A stretch of DNA of 47,440 nt from Thioalkalivibrio sp. (lineage in GTDB: Bacteria > Pseudomonadota > Gammaproteobacteria > Ectothiorhodospirales > Ectothiorhodospiraceae). The stretch lies in the NCBI GenBank assembly GCA_003555285.1, contig PWGH01000228.1, forward strand, positions 1-47,440. Direction: 5' to 3'. A program made the translations under genes and the position numbers. Each line of letters opens with the position of its first letter. The stretch's first letter is position 1. The notes under the pieces are model-generated. The model had not been told where the DNA came from. It saw nothing but the letters and a program-made list of their open reading frames with translations, and did not search any database. This document shows, piece by piece, positions 34,400-43,546 of the stretch.

Positions 34400-35200
34400 T
34401 CAGAGGAAGAGCCACAGCAACACGACCCCGAGGATCAGCCGGTAGATCACGAACGGCAACATGCCGATGCGTTCGATCAGTTTCAGGAACAAGTCCACGG
34501 CCAGCCAGGCCGCGACACCCGCAATCACCGCCCCGAAGAACAGCTGCGCCCAGAGCACCGTCTCGTCGGGTGTCTGCACCAGCTTCAGAACCTGGTAGGC
34601 ACTGGCCAAGGCAAGGATCGGGATCGCGAGCAGGAAGGAATAGCGTGCCGCGGCTCGACGCGAGAACCCCAGCAGCAGCGCGGCGGTCATCGTGACCCCG
34701 GAACGCGAAGTGCCCGGGATCAGGGCCAGGGCCTGGGCACCACCAACCACCAGTATATCCCGCCAGCGAATCGTGAACTCGTCCCGGCTTCCGCGGCCAC
34801 GCCAATCGGCGAGCCACAGCAGCAGCGCGAAGCCGATGGTGGTGGTGGCAATCACCAGCGGCGAACGCAGCGAATCCTCGATCACGCCGGCGAAAATCAG
34901 CCCGGCCAGTGCCGCCGGCACGGTCCCGAAGATCACCGCCCAGGCCAGCATCGATTCGGGCGTGGCCCCACGGCCGCTGACCTGGCGCACCCAGGCCTGG
35001 CTCACCGCCACCACCTCGTGCCGAAAATGGGCCATGATCGCAACCAGTGTCCCCAGATGCGTCGCGACATCGAAGGCCAGACCCTGATCCTCCCACGCCG
35101 TCAGTACGGGCACCAGAATCAGGTGCGCGGCACTGGAAATCGGGAGAAACTCGGTGAGGCCCTGCACCAGCGCGAGCACCCAGACCTGTAACCAATCCAT
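34400..35200 (-). CDS. uppP: Undecaprenyl-diphosphatase UppP (BacA)
   Basis: Recycles undecaprenyl diphosphate to the monophosphate carrier for cell-wall synthesis, on the periplasmic side of the inner membrane. The 266 residues have the (E/Q)xxxE motif as Q13-GLT-E17 in LVQGLTEFLPISSAAH with His26, and the phosphate-binding PGTSRSGVTM. Eight hydrophobic segments fit the known topology. The 258 bases upstream, before the methyltransferase, hold no gene and should contain its promoter. Confidence 0.95.
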   Translation of the reverse strand: MDWLQVWVLALVQGLTEFLPISSAAHLILVPVLTAWEDQGLAFDVATHLGTLVAIMAHFRHEVVAVSQAWVRQVSGRGATPESMLAWAVIFGTVPAALAGLIFAGVIEDSLRSPLVIATTTIGFALLLWLADWRGRGSRDEFTIRWRDILVVGGAQALALIPGTSRSGVTMTAALLLGFSRRAAARYSFLLAIPILALASAYQVLKLVQTPDETVLWAQLFFGAVIAGVAAWLAVDLFLKLIERIGMLPFVIYRLILGVVLLWLFL

Positions 35201-35458
35201 TCGACCCTCCCTGGCGGTGAGTACGGCGAGTGTTCACGCGTGTGGTTGGAAGACGCTGGGGCCACAGAGGGTCTGGAGACAGCAGGGGTCTGCGGACAGC
35301 GCGCGCGGCCAAGCCTACCGCAAAGAGCCCCCGAAATCCCAACAGGGAGCTTGGCCTGAATGTCGTCTGAACCCCGGCAGGAGACCCAGGCGAACACGGC
35401 CTGGCCTTCCGATACGACGCGCCGTTGGCGGTGGACACCAAACGTTGGCGTATGGGCG

Positions 35459-36724
35459 CTACAGACGTTCGCGGCGGTCGGGAAAAGTGCCGGCGGTCGG
35501 GAGCGGGCAATCGCGGCCCAGGACCATCACCTGAAAACGCTCCCCCATCTCGCCGGGCAGGGTTAGCCAGCGCACCTGCTGGGCGAGTTCAAGGGTATGA
35601 CGCGGCTCTGGATCGGAGCCGACGGCCTGCTCGAACAGACCGGGCAGCCCGGCACCGAGCAGGAACTCGCCCTGGGCGGCATAGCTCAGCACGTCCAGTC
35701 CGGCCGCCTCAGCCGCTTCCGCGACCGCGGTGAAATCGACGCTGCCGGTCAGGTCCATCAGGCCGGGCCGCGCGAAGGGGTCGAAGACCATCTGCTGGCG
35801 GTAGTAGCCGAGCAGCGTCCCGGTCGTGCGCTCCGGGCTGTAGAACGCGGCCCGTGGATGACCGTAATCGCCGATCCAGATCAGCCCCCGCGCCAGGCGT
35901 TCAGCGACCGTCCGCACCCAGGGCTGCAGCATCGGGCGCCATTCCGACACATAGCCTTCCGGCCACGGACCGCAACTCCGTTCCAGCACGCGCACCGGTT
36001 GTTCCAGTTCCGGCGGGGCCAGGCGCTCGGCCCATCCGATCGACCCGGCGTCCAGCCCGACGCCGCGCTGCCAGACCTCCCCATCGCGCCAGGCGAAGAC
36101 CTCCACCGGCATCGCGTCCAGAACCTCGTTCGCCAGCACCACGCCGTGGATCGGCGCCTCGGGCAACGCATCCAGCCACTCCACCTGCAACAGCCGTTCG
36201 GAACCCAGCCGTTGCGCAAGCAGGGCCTGCTGACGCGCCCGCAAATCGGGGCTCAGTTCGAGGATCCGATACCGGGTCAGGGGCACCCCCAGTTCATCCA
36301 GCCGGGTGATCACATCCGCCGCCAGGCGGCCGCTACCAGCGCCGAATTCCAAAATCTCGCAACCGGCCGTCAGCTCATTGTCGGCCTCGGGGATGGTCGG
36401 GGCCTGCCAGTGGCCCAGCGCGGGCGCCAGCCATTGGGCCAGCGTCGCCCCGAACAGCGACGACACCTCCGGCGCCGTAACGAAGTCGCCGCCGGGGCCG
36501 AACTTGCGCAGGCCGTTCATGTAATACCCGAGCCCCGGGGCATAAAGCGCCAGGTCCATGTACCGCGGGAACGGCAGGAAGCCACCCGCCTCGACGATCT
36601 CGCGCCGGATGCGATCGCAGAGGCGCTCGGACAAGGCGCGCGCCTCGGGGTCGGGTTCCGGGCCCAGACGGTCCGGGCCGGGCCGGGCCGCGGACTCTGT
36701 GCTAGATTCTGGACGCTCGATCAT
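35459..36724 (-). CDS. SAM-dependent methyltransferase, NDUFAF7/MidA family (DUF185)
   Basis: A 421-residue member of the family that includes mitochondrial NDUFAF7, which methylates an arginine in complex I. Diagnostic segments are GGFLPFPRYMDLALYAPGLG with GYYMNGLRKFGPGGDFVTAP, the SAM site EILEFGAGSGRLAADVI, VLANEVLDAMPVEVF, and WIGDYGHPRAAFY near the C-terminus. The bacterial target is not established. The start is ATG 36724; the gap to the divergent pteridine reductase gene is just 23 bases. Bacterial copies often lie beside folate genes, as here. Confidence 0.9.
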   Translation of the reverse strand: MIERPESSTESAARPGPDRLGPEPDPEARALSERLCDRIRREIVEAGGFLPFPRYMDLALYAPGLGYYMNGLRKFGPGGDFVTAPEVSSLFGATLAQWLAPALGHWQAPTIPEADNELTAGCEILEFGAGSGRLAADVITRLDELGVPLTRYRILELSPDLRARQQALLAQRLGSERLLQVEWLDALPEAPIHGVVLANEVLDAMPVEVFAWRDGEVWQRGVGLDAGSIGWAERLAPPELEQPVRVLERSCGPWPEGYVSEWRPMLQPWVRTVAERLARGLIWIGDYGHPRAAFYSPERTTGTLLGYYRQQMVFDPFARPGLMDLTGSVDFTAVAEAAEAAGLDVLSYAAQGEFLLGAGLPGLFEQAVGSDPEPRHTLELAQQVRWLTLPGEMGERFQVMVLGRDCPLPTAGTFPDRRERL

Positions 36725-36747
36725 CGCTGCCCACCGGAGGAACGCAG

Positions 36748-37515
36748 GTGACCCCAGACCTTGCAACGGCCGACACCGGTCCGCGCCACGAAGTCGCTTT
36801 GATTACCGGCGCCGCGCGCCGAATCGGCGCCGAGATCGCCCGCACGCTGCACCAGGCAGGCATCAACGTCTTGCTGCATTATCGAGGCTCCCGCGAGGCC
36901 GCCGCGAGCCTCGCCCTTGAATTGAACGACCGGCGCCCCGACAGCGCCTTTTTGCTGCAGGCCGACCTGCTCGACGAGGCCGCGGTGGCCAAGCTGGCCG
37001 AACGCGCCGTCGCCACCTTCGGTCACCTGAACTATCTGGTCAACAACGCCTCCACCTTCTACCCTACGCCGGTCGGACAGATCAAGGGCGCAGACTGGGA
37101 CGACCTGATGGGTTCCAACCTGAAGGCACCCCTGTTTCTCACCCAGGCCTGCGCGCCCGCACTGCGGGAAGCCGGCGGTGCCGTGGTCAATATCGTCGAC
37201 ATCCACGCGCTGCGCCCGCTGAAGGGTTACCCCTTGTATTCGGCCGCCAAGGCCGGGCTGTGGGCACTCACCCAGGCCTTCGCCCGGGAACTCGGCCCAG
37301 AGGTTCGCGTGAACGGCGTGGCCCCGGGCGCCATCCTGCTGCCGGAGGATGCCGCCAATGTCGGCACTCACGAGGCCATGGTCGAACGCACGGCACTCAA
37401 GCGCGAAGGCCGCCCCGACGACATCGCGCGCACCGTGCTCTTCCTGTTGCAGGATGCGCCCTACATCACCGGGCAGGTGTTGCCGGTGGACGGCGGCCGC
37501 TCCGCGTCCCAGTAG
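36748..37515 (+). CDS. Pteridine reductase / dihydromonapterin reductase-like SDR
   Basis: A short-chain dehydrogenase of 255 residues. The nucleotide motif is TGAARRIGAEIA with the Arg-Arg pair typical of pteridine reductases (PTR1/FolM), then LVNNASTFYPT, and the catalytic YSAAK. PLPVDGG-like end (LPVDGGRS) closes the fold. It likely reduces dihydropteridines with NADPH, supplying tetrahydro- or dihydromonapterin. The GTG start at 36748 is fixed by CGGAGG 8 bases upstream. Confidence 0.88.
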   Translation: MTPDLATADTGPRHEVALITGAARRIGAEIARTLHQAGINVLLHYRGSREAAASLALELNDRRPDSAFLLQADLLDEAAVAKLAERAVATFGHLNYLVNNASTFYPTPVGQIKGADWDDLMGSNLKAPLFLTQACAPALREAGGAVVNIVDIHALRPLKGYPLYSAAKAGLWALTQAFARELGPEVRVNGVAPGAILLPEDAANVGTHEAMVERTALKREGRPDDIARTVLFLLQDAPYITGQVLPVDGGRSASQ

Positions 37516-37574
37516 GGCATTCGGCCCCGCCTGCGTTATCCTGTGCCCTTGGGAACCTGTCGGGAGAAGCCTTC

Positions 37575-37850
37575 ATGATCGATCCGAAAACCTTCGACGA
37601 CCTCGCCCGCCGCATCAGCGACAGCCTGCCGGAAGCGGCCCGCACCCTGCAAAAGGACATCGAGCGTCAGGTGCGCGCGACCTTGCACCAGGGCTTCGAG
37701 CGCATGGATCTGGTCACCCGCGAGGACTTCGACGTGCAGGTGACCCTGCTGGAACGGACCCGGGCGCGCCTTCGGGACCTCGAAGAGCGCGTCGCGGCCC
37801 TCGAGGGCACACCACCCGTCGGTGATCAGGGTGAACCGGGCATCACCTGA
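37575..37850 (+). CDS. ubiK: Ubiquinone biosynthesis accessory factor UbiK
   Basis: UbiK (YqiC, BMFP family) is a small accessory factor binding UbiJ and lipids during aerobic ubiquinone synthesis. The 91 residues begin MIDPKTFDDLARRISDSLP and show an amphipathic N-terminal helix and a C-terminal coiled coil (DVQVTLLERTRARLRDLEER). ATG 37575 has GGGAGAA upstream. It precedes comM, a pairing common in proteobacteria. Confidence 0.9.
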   Translation: MIDPKTFDDLARRISDSLPEAARTLQKDIERQVRATLHQGFERMDLVTREDFDVQVTLLERTRARLRDLEERVAALEGTPPVGDQGEPGIT

Positions 37851-37976
37851 TTCAAAGCACCCCACCGACCGCGCTACCAGGAGATCACGGACCCGAACCC
37901 ATTTGGAATCGGGCCCATTGAACTGCGGTTCGTTGAACCGGGGGCCAACCCACAACCAGAGCAAGGAGGGGCACGG

Positions 37977-39482
37977 ATGCCCATCGCCATGGTCCATGCG
38001 CGCGCCGTCGACGGCATTCGTGCCCCGTTGGTCCGGATCGAAACCCACCTCGCGAACGGCCTGCCGGGCTTCCAGATCGTCGGATTGCCCGAAACCGCGG
38101 TGCGCGAGAGCCGGGATCGCGTCCGGGCCGCCATCCACACCTGCGGCTTCGAATTCCCACGCCGCCGCATCACGGTGAATCTCGCCCCCGCCGACCTGCC
38201 GAAGGACGGAGGCCGTTTTGACCTCGGCATCGCGCTCGGCATCCTGGCTGCCAGCACACAGGTTCCCCACAGCGCGCTGGAGGACCGTGAATTCATTGGC
38301 GAACTCGGCCTCGACGGCCGGCTTCGCGCCGTCGGCGGCACGCTGCCGGCGAGCCTCGCGGCACGGGCCTGCGGCCATCAACTGATCCTGAGCCGGGACG
38401 ACGGCAGCGAGGCCGCACTGGCAGGCGGTGCCGACATCGTCGTCGCCGACCACCTGCTCGATGTTTGTGCGGCGCTCAATGGCCGGACGCCACTGGAGGC
38501 CGCCCGGGCTCCGGATCTCGAACCGATGCAGTTCCCGGACCTTGCGGACGTCCGCGGCCAGAATCAGGCGCGACGCGCGCTGGAGATCGCGGCCGCCGGA
38601 AGCCATCATCTGCTGATGATCGGCCCGCCCGGTAGCGGCAAGTCCATGCTGGCGGTGCGCATGCAGGGCATCCTGCCGCCGCTCGACGACGCCGCTGCAC
38701 TGGAAACCGCAGCCATCCACAGTCGCAGCGGCTCCGATCCCCTGCGCCGGAACTGGCGCTGCCGCCCGTTCCGGGCCCCACACCACACGGCCTCCGGGGT
38801 GGCCCTGGTCGGCGGGGGCTCGAACCCTCGGCCGGGCGAGATTTCACTCGCCCACAACGGGATTCTGTTTCTCGATGAAATGACCGAGTTCGATCGACGG
38901 GTGCTGGACGTGCTGCGCGAGCCGCTGGAAACGGGCGTGATCCACATTGCCCGGGCGGCCCGCCATGCCGAGTACCCGGCGCGCTTCCAGCTGGTCGGGG
39001 CGATGAACCCCTGTCCCCAGGGCTTTGACTGCGACCTGGCCGACCATTGCCAATGTTCGCCGGAGCAACGCCTGCGGCACCGGCGAAGGCTATCGGCCCC
39101 GCTGATCGATCGCATCGACATCGCGGTCGAGGTGCCGCGGTTGCCGACCACCGAACTGAGTCCGGTCGCCGGCCAGGATGAGGATTCAGCCACCGTCGCG
39201 CGCCGCGTGGCCCGGGCGCAGGAGCGCCAGCAACAGCGCCAGGGCAAGATGAACAGTTTATTGAATGGGCGCGAACTCGAGCTTCATGCGGGCCTGCAAC
39301 CGGCGGATCAGGCCTTGCTCGAACGCGCGGTCGAGCGCTTTCGACTCTCGGCGCGGGCCTACCATCGCATCCTGCGGGTCTCGCGCAGCATTGCCGATCT
39401 GGCGGACAGCGCTGCCATCGAGACACCGCACCTCACCGAGGCTCTGAGCTTCCGTGCGCTGGACCGCTGGCGCGTGGAATAG
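37977..39482 (+). CDS. comM: ComM/YifB family Mg-chelatase-like AAA+ ATPase
   Basis: A hexameric helicase that promotes branch migration during natural transformation, also present in non-competent species. The 501 residues show an N-terminal Lon-protease-like domain (to about 175), Walker A GPPGSGKSMLAVRM, HHTASGVALVGGGSNPRPGE, Walker B GILFLDEMTEF, and a cysteine cluster (MNPCPQGFDCDL, HCQCSPEQ) seen in this family, then the C-terminal RAYHRILRVSRSIADL. AGGAGGG lies before the ATG. A short hairpin CGGTTC-GTT-GAACCG sits at 37926-37940 in the gap upstream. Confidence 0.93.
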   Translation: MPIAMVHARAVDGIRAPLVRIETHLANGLPGFQIVGLPETAVRESRDRVRAAIHTCGFEFPRRRITVNLAPADLPKDGGRFDLGIALGILAASTQVPHSALEDREFIGELGLDGRLRAVGGTLPASLAARACGHQLILSRDDGSEAALAGGADIVVADHLLDVCAALNGRTPLEAARAPDLEPMQFPDLADVRGQNQARRALEIAAAGSHHLLMIGPPGSGKSMLAVRMQGILPPLDDAAALETAAIHSRSGSDPLRRNWRCRPFRAPHHTASGVALVGGGSNPRPGEISLAHNGILFLDEMTEFDRRVLDVLREPLETGVIHIARAARHAEYPARFQLVGAMNPCPQGFDCDLADHCQCSPEQRLRHRRRLSAPLIDRIDIAVEVPRLPTTELSPVAGQDEDSATVARRVARAQERQQQRQGKMNSLLNGRELELHAGLQPADQALLERAVERFRLSARAYHRILRVSRSIADLADSAAIETPHLTEALSFRALDRWRVE

Positions 39483-39507
39483 CCCCGGACTCGAAGCGCC
39501 CGGGGCT
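39481..39507. terminator. Hairpin between convergent comM and cytochrome genes
   Basis: AGCCCCGG and CCGGGGCT form a perfect 8-base stem across an 11-base loop, directly at the comM stop. There is no T-run on either side. Position between convergent genes supports a terminator or transcription block. Confidence 0.4.
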
Positions 39508-39546
39508 CGAAGTGCCGCGCGGAAAAACGCCTTCGTACGGACGCGC

Positions 39547-40962
39547 CTACAGGGAGGACACGTAGGCCGCCAGGTCGGCGATGTCCTCGTCGGAAAGATT
39601 CGCCGCATGCGGCGCCATCAACGGCGTGTTCGGGCCAACTGTCTCGCCGGCCCGGTACTGGGTCAGGCGTCCAGCGACATATTCGGCCTCTTCACCGGCA
39701 ATGTTCGGGAAGATCCCCATCCCCAGCCCCTGGGCCCCGTGACACCCGATGCAGGTGCCGTACAGCTGCTGGCCGCGCTCGGCGTCCCCTTCGGCCTCCG
39801 GCGCGATCTCGGCCACCGTCTCCTCGACGGCCGCGTCGAAGGGCTCTAATCCGGCGATGTAGACCGCGAGGTCCGCAATGGCCTGATCCGACAGCCCGCT
39901 CGCCTGCCCCCACATCAATGCCGAGTCCGGGCCGACGGTCTCGCCGGCGCGATACTGCTCCAGACGGCCGGCCACATAGGCCTCGGACTGGCCCGCGACC
40001 TTCGGGAAGATCCCCATGCCCTGCCCCTCGGCGCCGTGGCAACTGATGCAGGTCGCAAACTGCTCCTGGCCGCGCTCGCCATCGCCTTCCATAGCAGGTG
40101 CAACCGTCTCCGGAGCCACCGCCGGCACCTCTTCGGGCGCCACATCGGGCATACCCAAGGTCGCGATATAGGCCGCCAGATCGGCGATCGCCTCATCGGA
40201 CAAGGCCGAGGCCTGTGGCCACATCAGGGCGCTGTTCGGACCCACCATCTCGCCCGCGCGATACTGCTTCAGTCGGTCGACGACATAGGCCTCGGATTCA
40301 CCCGAGACCTGCGGGAAAATGCCCATGCCCTCGCCTTCCGCGCCGTGGCAACTGACACAAGTGGCGTAACGCTCTGCGCCGCGTTCGGCATCGCCATCCG
40401 CCACGACCTCGGCTGCGTCGATCGCGGGGGGCTCCGGAGCAGGCTCTTCGGCAACCGGGGCGACGCCATTCATGTCCAAGCCGGCCTCGGCCAGCATGTA
40501 CCCGACGGTGACCTCCACCTCCTCGTCGGTCAGCGTCGGATTCCCTCCGCGCGCCGGCATGCCTTGGAAGCCCTCGATGGAATGCCGAACCAGCGTCTCC
40601 AGACCCCGCTCATCGAGTCGCGCCGCCCACGCCTCACGGTCACTGATCGGGGGTGCCCCAGCCACGCCCATGTCATGGCAGGTGGCACAAACCGAACTGT
40701 AGACCTCGACTGCCGGGCGGGCCGCGACCGGTTTCGCGTCCGGATCCACCGCCGCCGCAACCTCGACCCGACCGATCGGCATCATGCGCTGCTCGGCAGT
40801 TTCGGCGATAGCCGGGGCCGTATCGCGCTGACCGAGGGCGAGTTGCCCCAGAAACGCGCTCAGGTGATAGACCAGGAAGACCAGAGCCACCCCGAGCACG
40901 AGCACGGCAACGACCAGCAAGAACTTGTTTCCCGCATCCATCTTGATATTTTGATCAGCCAC
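39547..40962 (-). CDS. Membrane-anchored four-haem c-type cytochrome with three tandem domains
   Basis: The 471 residues begin with a short cytoplasmic tail, an uncleaved-looking anchor (about 14-35, FLLVVAVLVLGVALVFLVY), then four class I cytochrome c domains in the periplasm. The haem motifs are CATCH (92-96), CVSCH (202-206), CISCH (305-309) and CIGCH (404-408). The first domain resembles cytochrome c5, with GMP at 134-136 giving the axial Met. Domains 2-4 (about 190-270, 294-371, 392-471) are near copies, each with SCHGAEG or GCHGAQG, MGIFP, YRAGE and an LM motif (M247, M350, M449), joined by Pro/Glu/Ala-rich linkers. No partner oxidase or dehydrogenase is adjacent; a role as electron carrier to the cbb3 oxidase is inference. 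No close named homologue comes to mind. Confidence 0.88.
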   Translation of the reverse strand: MADQNIKMDAGNKFLLVVAVLVLGVALVFLVYHLSAFLGQLALGQRDTAPAIAETAEQRMMPIGRVEVAAAVDPDAKPVAARPAVEVYSSVCATCHDMGVAGAPPISDREAWAARLDERGLETLVRHSIEGFQGMPARGGNPTLTDEEVEVTVGYMLAEAGLDMNGVAPVAEEPAPEPPAIDAAEVVADGDAERGAERYATCVSCHGAEGEGMGIFPQVSGESEAYVVDRLKQYRAGEMVGPNSALMWPQASALSDEAIADLAAYIATLGMPDVAPEEVPAVAPETVAPAMEGDGERGQEQFATCISCHGAEGQGMGIFPKVAGQSEAYVAGRLEQYRAGETVGPDSALMWGQASGLSDQAIADLAVYIAGLEPFDAAVEETVAEIAPEAEGDAERGQQLYGTCIGCHGAQGLGMGIFPNIAGEEAEYVAGRLTQYRAGETVGPNTPLMAPHAANLSDEDIADLAAYVSSL

Positions 40963-41167
40963 TTTCTTCTTCCTCCGGGGATACCAACCGGCTCCGGCCC
41001 GGGCTCAGACATAACTGCCGCGGGGGCGAACCGGGGGGCGAGTATAGGGCATCCCGCCACCGCTAGCCATAAACACCAAACGGATCAGAGGACTGTAGAA
41101 CGTCGGTCCGTCTGTCGAAGGCGCCAGCCCCGAACCGGGTTCGAATCGAGGCTGGGGCAAAGATCAC

Positions 41168-41196
41168 TGGACGCCCGAAGACACGCCTCGTATGAT
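41168..41196 (+). promoter_or_regulatory. Promoter of tRNA-Arg
   Basis: -35 TGGACG (four of six consensus), 17-base spacer, -10 TATGAT (five of six), ending 13 bases before the tRNA. The GC-rich discriminator region is partly present. Spacing and position make this the likely tRNA promoter. Confidence 0.6.
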
Positions 41197-41209
41197 AGCG
41201 AGCTGAAAC

Positions 41210-41286
<77 letters not shown>

Positions 41287-41549
41287 ACTTCTGCCTATCA
41301 AGCACCTACACGGTCGGTCGTTCGTCCGAAACCGCGCTTGAACACCAGATCCCTCCGCCAACGCCCATCGCTGCCGCCCCCGGTGGTTCGCCTTCATGGA
41401 CATTGGCCAACGATCCGGCCGTTTTCAACTTCAACTGGCCCCGCCCCAGTGACCCAACCTCGAAGGCGTCGCAAGGCAGATGGACCTTGCCGGAACCCGA
41501 TCGCAGCACTCCGGTCCACCAGGAAAACCCCAAGCCAGGAGGAACCTGA

Positions 41550-42224
41550 ATGAGTCAGACGATACTGATCGTCGTCACCAGCCACGACGAGATTGCGCCG
41601 GGACGTGCGACGGGCCTCTGGTTCGAAGAATTCGCGATTCCCTACGCGCGTTTCCATGAGGCCGGATTCGAAACCAAGGTGGCGAGTCCAAAAGGCGGTC
41701 CGACGCCGCTCGATCCGCAGAGCCTGGAAATCGACCCGACCTTCCCCGCCGAGGCCGCGCAACAGGCCCTGAGCGACACCATCCCCCTGACGAATGACGT
41801 CCACCACGAACCGTATTCCGCGCTCTTCTTTCCCGGCGGACACGGGACCATGTTCGATCTCCCCGACAACCCGCAGGTACAGCGACTGGTGGCCGAGTTC
41901 ATTGAACACGACAAGGTCCTCGGTGCGGTCTGCCATGGGCCGGCCTGCCTGGTCGGAGCCCTGCTACAGGACGGTACGCCGGTGGCCAAGGGACGCAAGA
42001 TCGCCGCCTTCAGCAACGCCGAGGAACGCGCGGTGGAATTGGCGGACGCCATGCCCTTCCTGCTCGAGGATCGCCTGCGCGAACTCGGGGGCGACGTCAC
42101 CACCGCGGCCGACTGGGCCGATCATGTGGTGATCGACGGCAAGCTGGTCACCGGCCAGAACCCGCAATCCAGTCGCAGCGTGGCGGAAGCGATGATTCGT
42201 CTGGTACGACAACCCGAGACCTGA
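41550..42224 (+). CDS. DJ-1/PfpI superfamily protein (Hsp31-like glutamine amidotransferase fold)
   Basis: A 224-residue cytoplasmic protein of the class I amidotransferase-like Hsp31/DJ-1 group. The nucleophile is C128 in LGAVCHGPACLVG, with His129; the typical FFPGGHGTMFDLPDN precedes it and glutamate is supplied earlier (E27 in FEEFAIPY). Relatives act as chaperones or glyoxalase III / deglycases; which one applies here is not decidable. AGGAGGA lies about 8 bases before the ATG. The 263 bases between the tRNA and this gene show no other gene. Confidence 0.88.
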   Translation: MSQTILIVVTSHDEIAPGRATGLWFEEFAIPYARFHEAGFETKVASPKGGPTPLDPQSLEIDPTFPAEAAQQALSDTIPLTNDVHHEPYSALFFPGGHGTMFDLPDNPQVQRLVAEFIEHDKVLGAVCHGPACLVGALLQDGTPVAKGRKIAAFSNAEERAVELADAMPFLLEDRLRELGGDVTTAADWADHVVIDGKLVTGQNPQSSRSVAEAMIRLVRQPET

Positions 42225-42301
42225 GCCGCCCACCGAGGGACTGGTGTCCGCGGCTCGCGCTTCAGGGGCCGATCATAACCGCCCATGCCTGGAGGTAGAC
42301 C

Positions 42302-42979
42302 ATGCGCCGCCTGTTCACGAGCATGCTGCTGTTCATGGCCAGTGTCAGCGCTCAGGGCGTCCCGTCCACCGATTCGGGCGTCATCATCGCGCTGCCGGAC
42401 CCGAAGCGCACCGGCGAGGTCTCCATCGAGGCGACCCTGGACCAACGGCGCTCGGTGCGCAGCTACAGTTCGGCACCATTATCCCTGCAGGAGATCTCGC
42501 AACTGGTCTGGGCCGCCCAGGGCATCACGGAGCCGCAGCGCGCGCTGCGCACGGCCCCGTCGGCAGGGGCGACCTTTCCGCTGGAGATCGATCTCCTGGT
42601 GGCCGCCAACGAGGACCTGGAGGAGGGGGTCTATCGCTACCACCCGCGGGATCACAGCCTCGTGCAGCGCATCCCGGGCGACTTCCGCCGCGACCTTCAG
42701 CAGGCCGGGTTGGGACAGTCCGCCATTCTGGAAGCCCCGGTGGTCATGGTGCTGTCCGGCGTGCCCTCCCGGACGGCACGACGCTACGGGCCCCGGGCGG
42801 AACGCTACCTGCATATGGAAGCGGGCCACGCTGCACAGAACGTCTACCTGCAGGGGACCGCCCTGGACATCGGCACGGTCGCCATCGGTGCCTTTCGCGA
42901 CGAAGCGGTCTTCTCGCTACTGCGGCTCAATCCGGGCGAGCAACCCCTGTACATCATGCCGCTGGGCCGGGTGCGCTGA
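42302..42979 (+). CDS. Exported SagB/ThcOx-type nitroreductase-fold protein
   Basis: A 225-residue flavin-fold protein. RRSVRSYSSAPLSLQEISQL and QLVWAAQGIT match the SagB-type start of the fold, SAGATFPLEIDLLV is the FMN-binding region, and GHAAQNVYLQGTALDIGTVAIG closes the domain. A signal peptide (MRRLFTSMLLFMASVSAQG) predicts export, which is uncommon for enzymes of this fold yet known in this branch. No YcaO or peptide precursor is nearby, so bacteriocin oxidation is not supported. CTGGAGGT precedes the ATG. Confidence 0.85.
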   Translation: MRRLFTSMLLFMASVSAQGVPSTDSGVIIALPDPKRTGEVSIEATLDQRRSVRSYSSAPLSLQEISQLVWAAQGITEPQRALRTAPSAGATFPLEIDLLVAANEDLEEGVYRYHPRDHSLVQRIPGDFRRDLQQAGLGQSAILEAPVVMVLSGVPSRTARRYGPRAERYLHMEAGHAAQNVYLQGTALDIGTVAIGAFRDEAVFSLLRLNPGEQPLYIMPLGRVR

Positions 42980-43098
42980 CGACATCGACCTGACCCACGT
43001 AACCGTCAGGCACGGCGCCCGCTGCACCCTGGCAACGGGGCTGGCGAATAGGTCCGTCCCCATTGCGGATCCCAAGTACCCGGCGGTTCGTCGGGGAC

Positions 43099-43385
43099 TC
43101 AGTCCACCCGTTCGATCCGCCCCCAGTCGCCGGTAACGGCACGCAGCAACCGGCGCAGGGCCGGGCTCTTGTAGCTGTCGCCGAGGGCATCGAAGCGCTG
43201 TTTGACACTGCCGGAGGGCTCTGCCCGCGCCAGTTCCAATCGGCCGCCGCCTGAGCCACGCTCGGGGCGTGACGGACCAACCAGTCGGTGGCCATCAGTG
43301 CGAGTGTCGACACCGCCAACGTCCAATGCGACACGCGCAGCCACTGACTTCAGATCGCTCGGCGGTGCAGGGTTTCGGTTTTCAT
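43099..43385 (-). pseudogene. Decayed gene remnant, possibly cytochrome b-like
   Basis: On the minus strand, ATG 43385 gives MKTETLHRRAI and then an in-frame stop, after which the same frame continues SQWLRVSHWTLAVSTLALMA with a membrane-like segment and TDWLVRHAPSVAQAAADW. From about 43260 the coding look moves to another frame, which ends SVKQRFDALGDSY then KSPALRRLLRAVTGDW before the stop. One stop and one frameshift or deletion would explain this. The WLRVSHW pattern recalls N-termini of cytochrome b561-type proteins. The pieces are short, so this is a suggestion only. Confidence 0.35.
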
Positions 43386-43435
43386 GCGTGGTGCAATGCC
43401 TCAGGCCTTCTTGTCGGCGTCATCTTGATGGCATA

Positions 43436-43474
43436 GTTAAAAAAGTTTTTTCACTCAGAGCGTTTAGCCCTGAG
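43436..43474 (-). terminator. Intrinsic terminator of the 43547-44644 gene
   Basis: Reading the minus strand, CTCAGGGC-TAAAC-GCTCTGAG forms an 8-base stem (one G-T pair), followed by TGAAAAAAC and then six T residues. It lies 72 bases beyond the stop codon of the gene. The T/A tract is symmetric, so it may also act from the other direction. Confidence 0.6.
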
Positions 43475-43546
43475 CTGCAAACGATAACTCGCCGGTCTCG
43501 CTGTACCGCGATCCGAACCAGCTGCATCGGCCAGCGCCGGGCCGCC

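Noticed and set aside
42302..42979. SagB-type protein as part of a peptide-modification (azole) cluster
   Set aside because: No YcaO cyclodehydratase or precursor peptide is nearby, and the protein carries a signal peptide.
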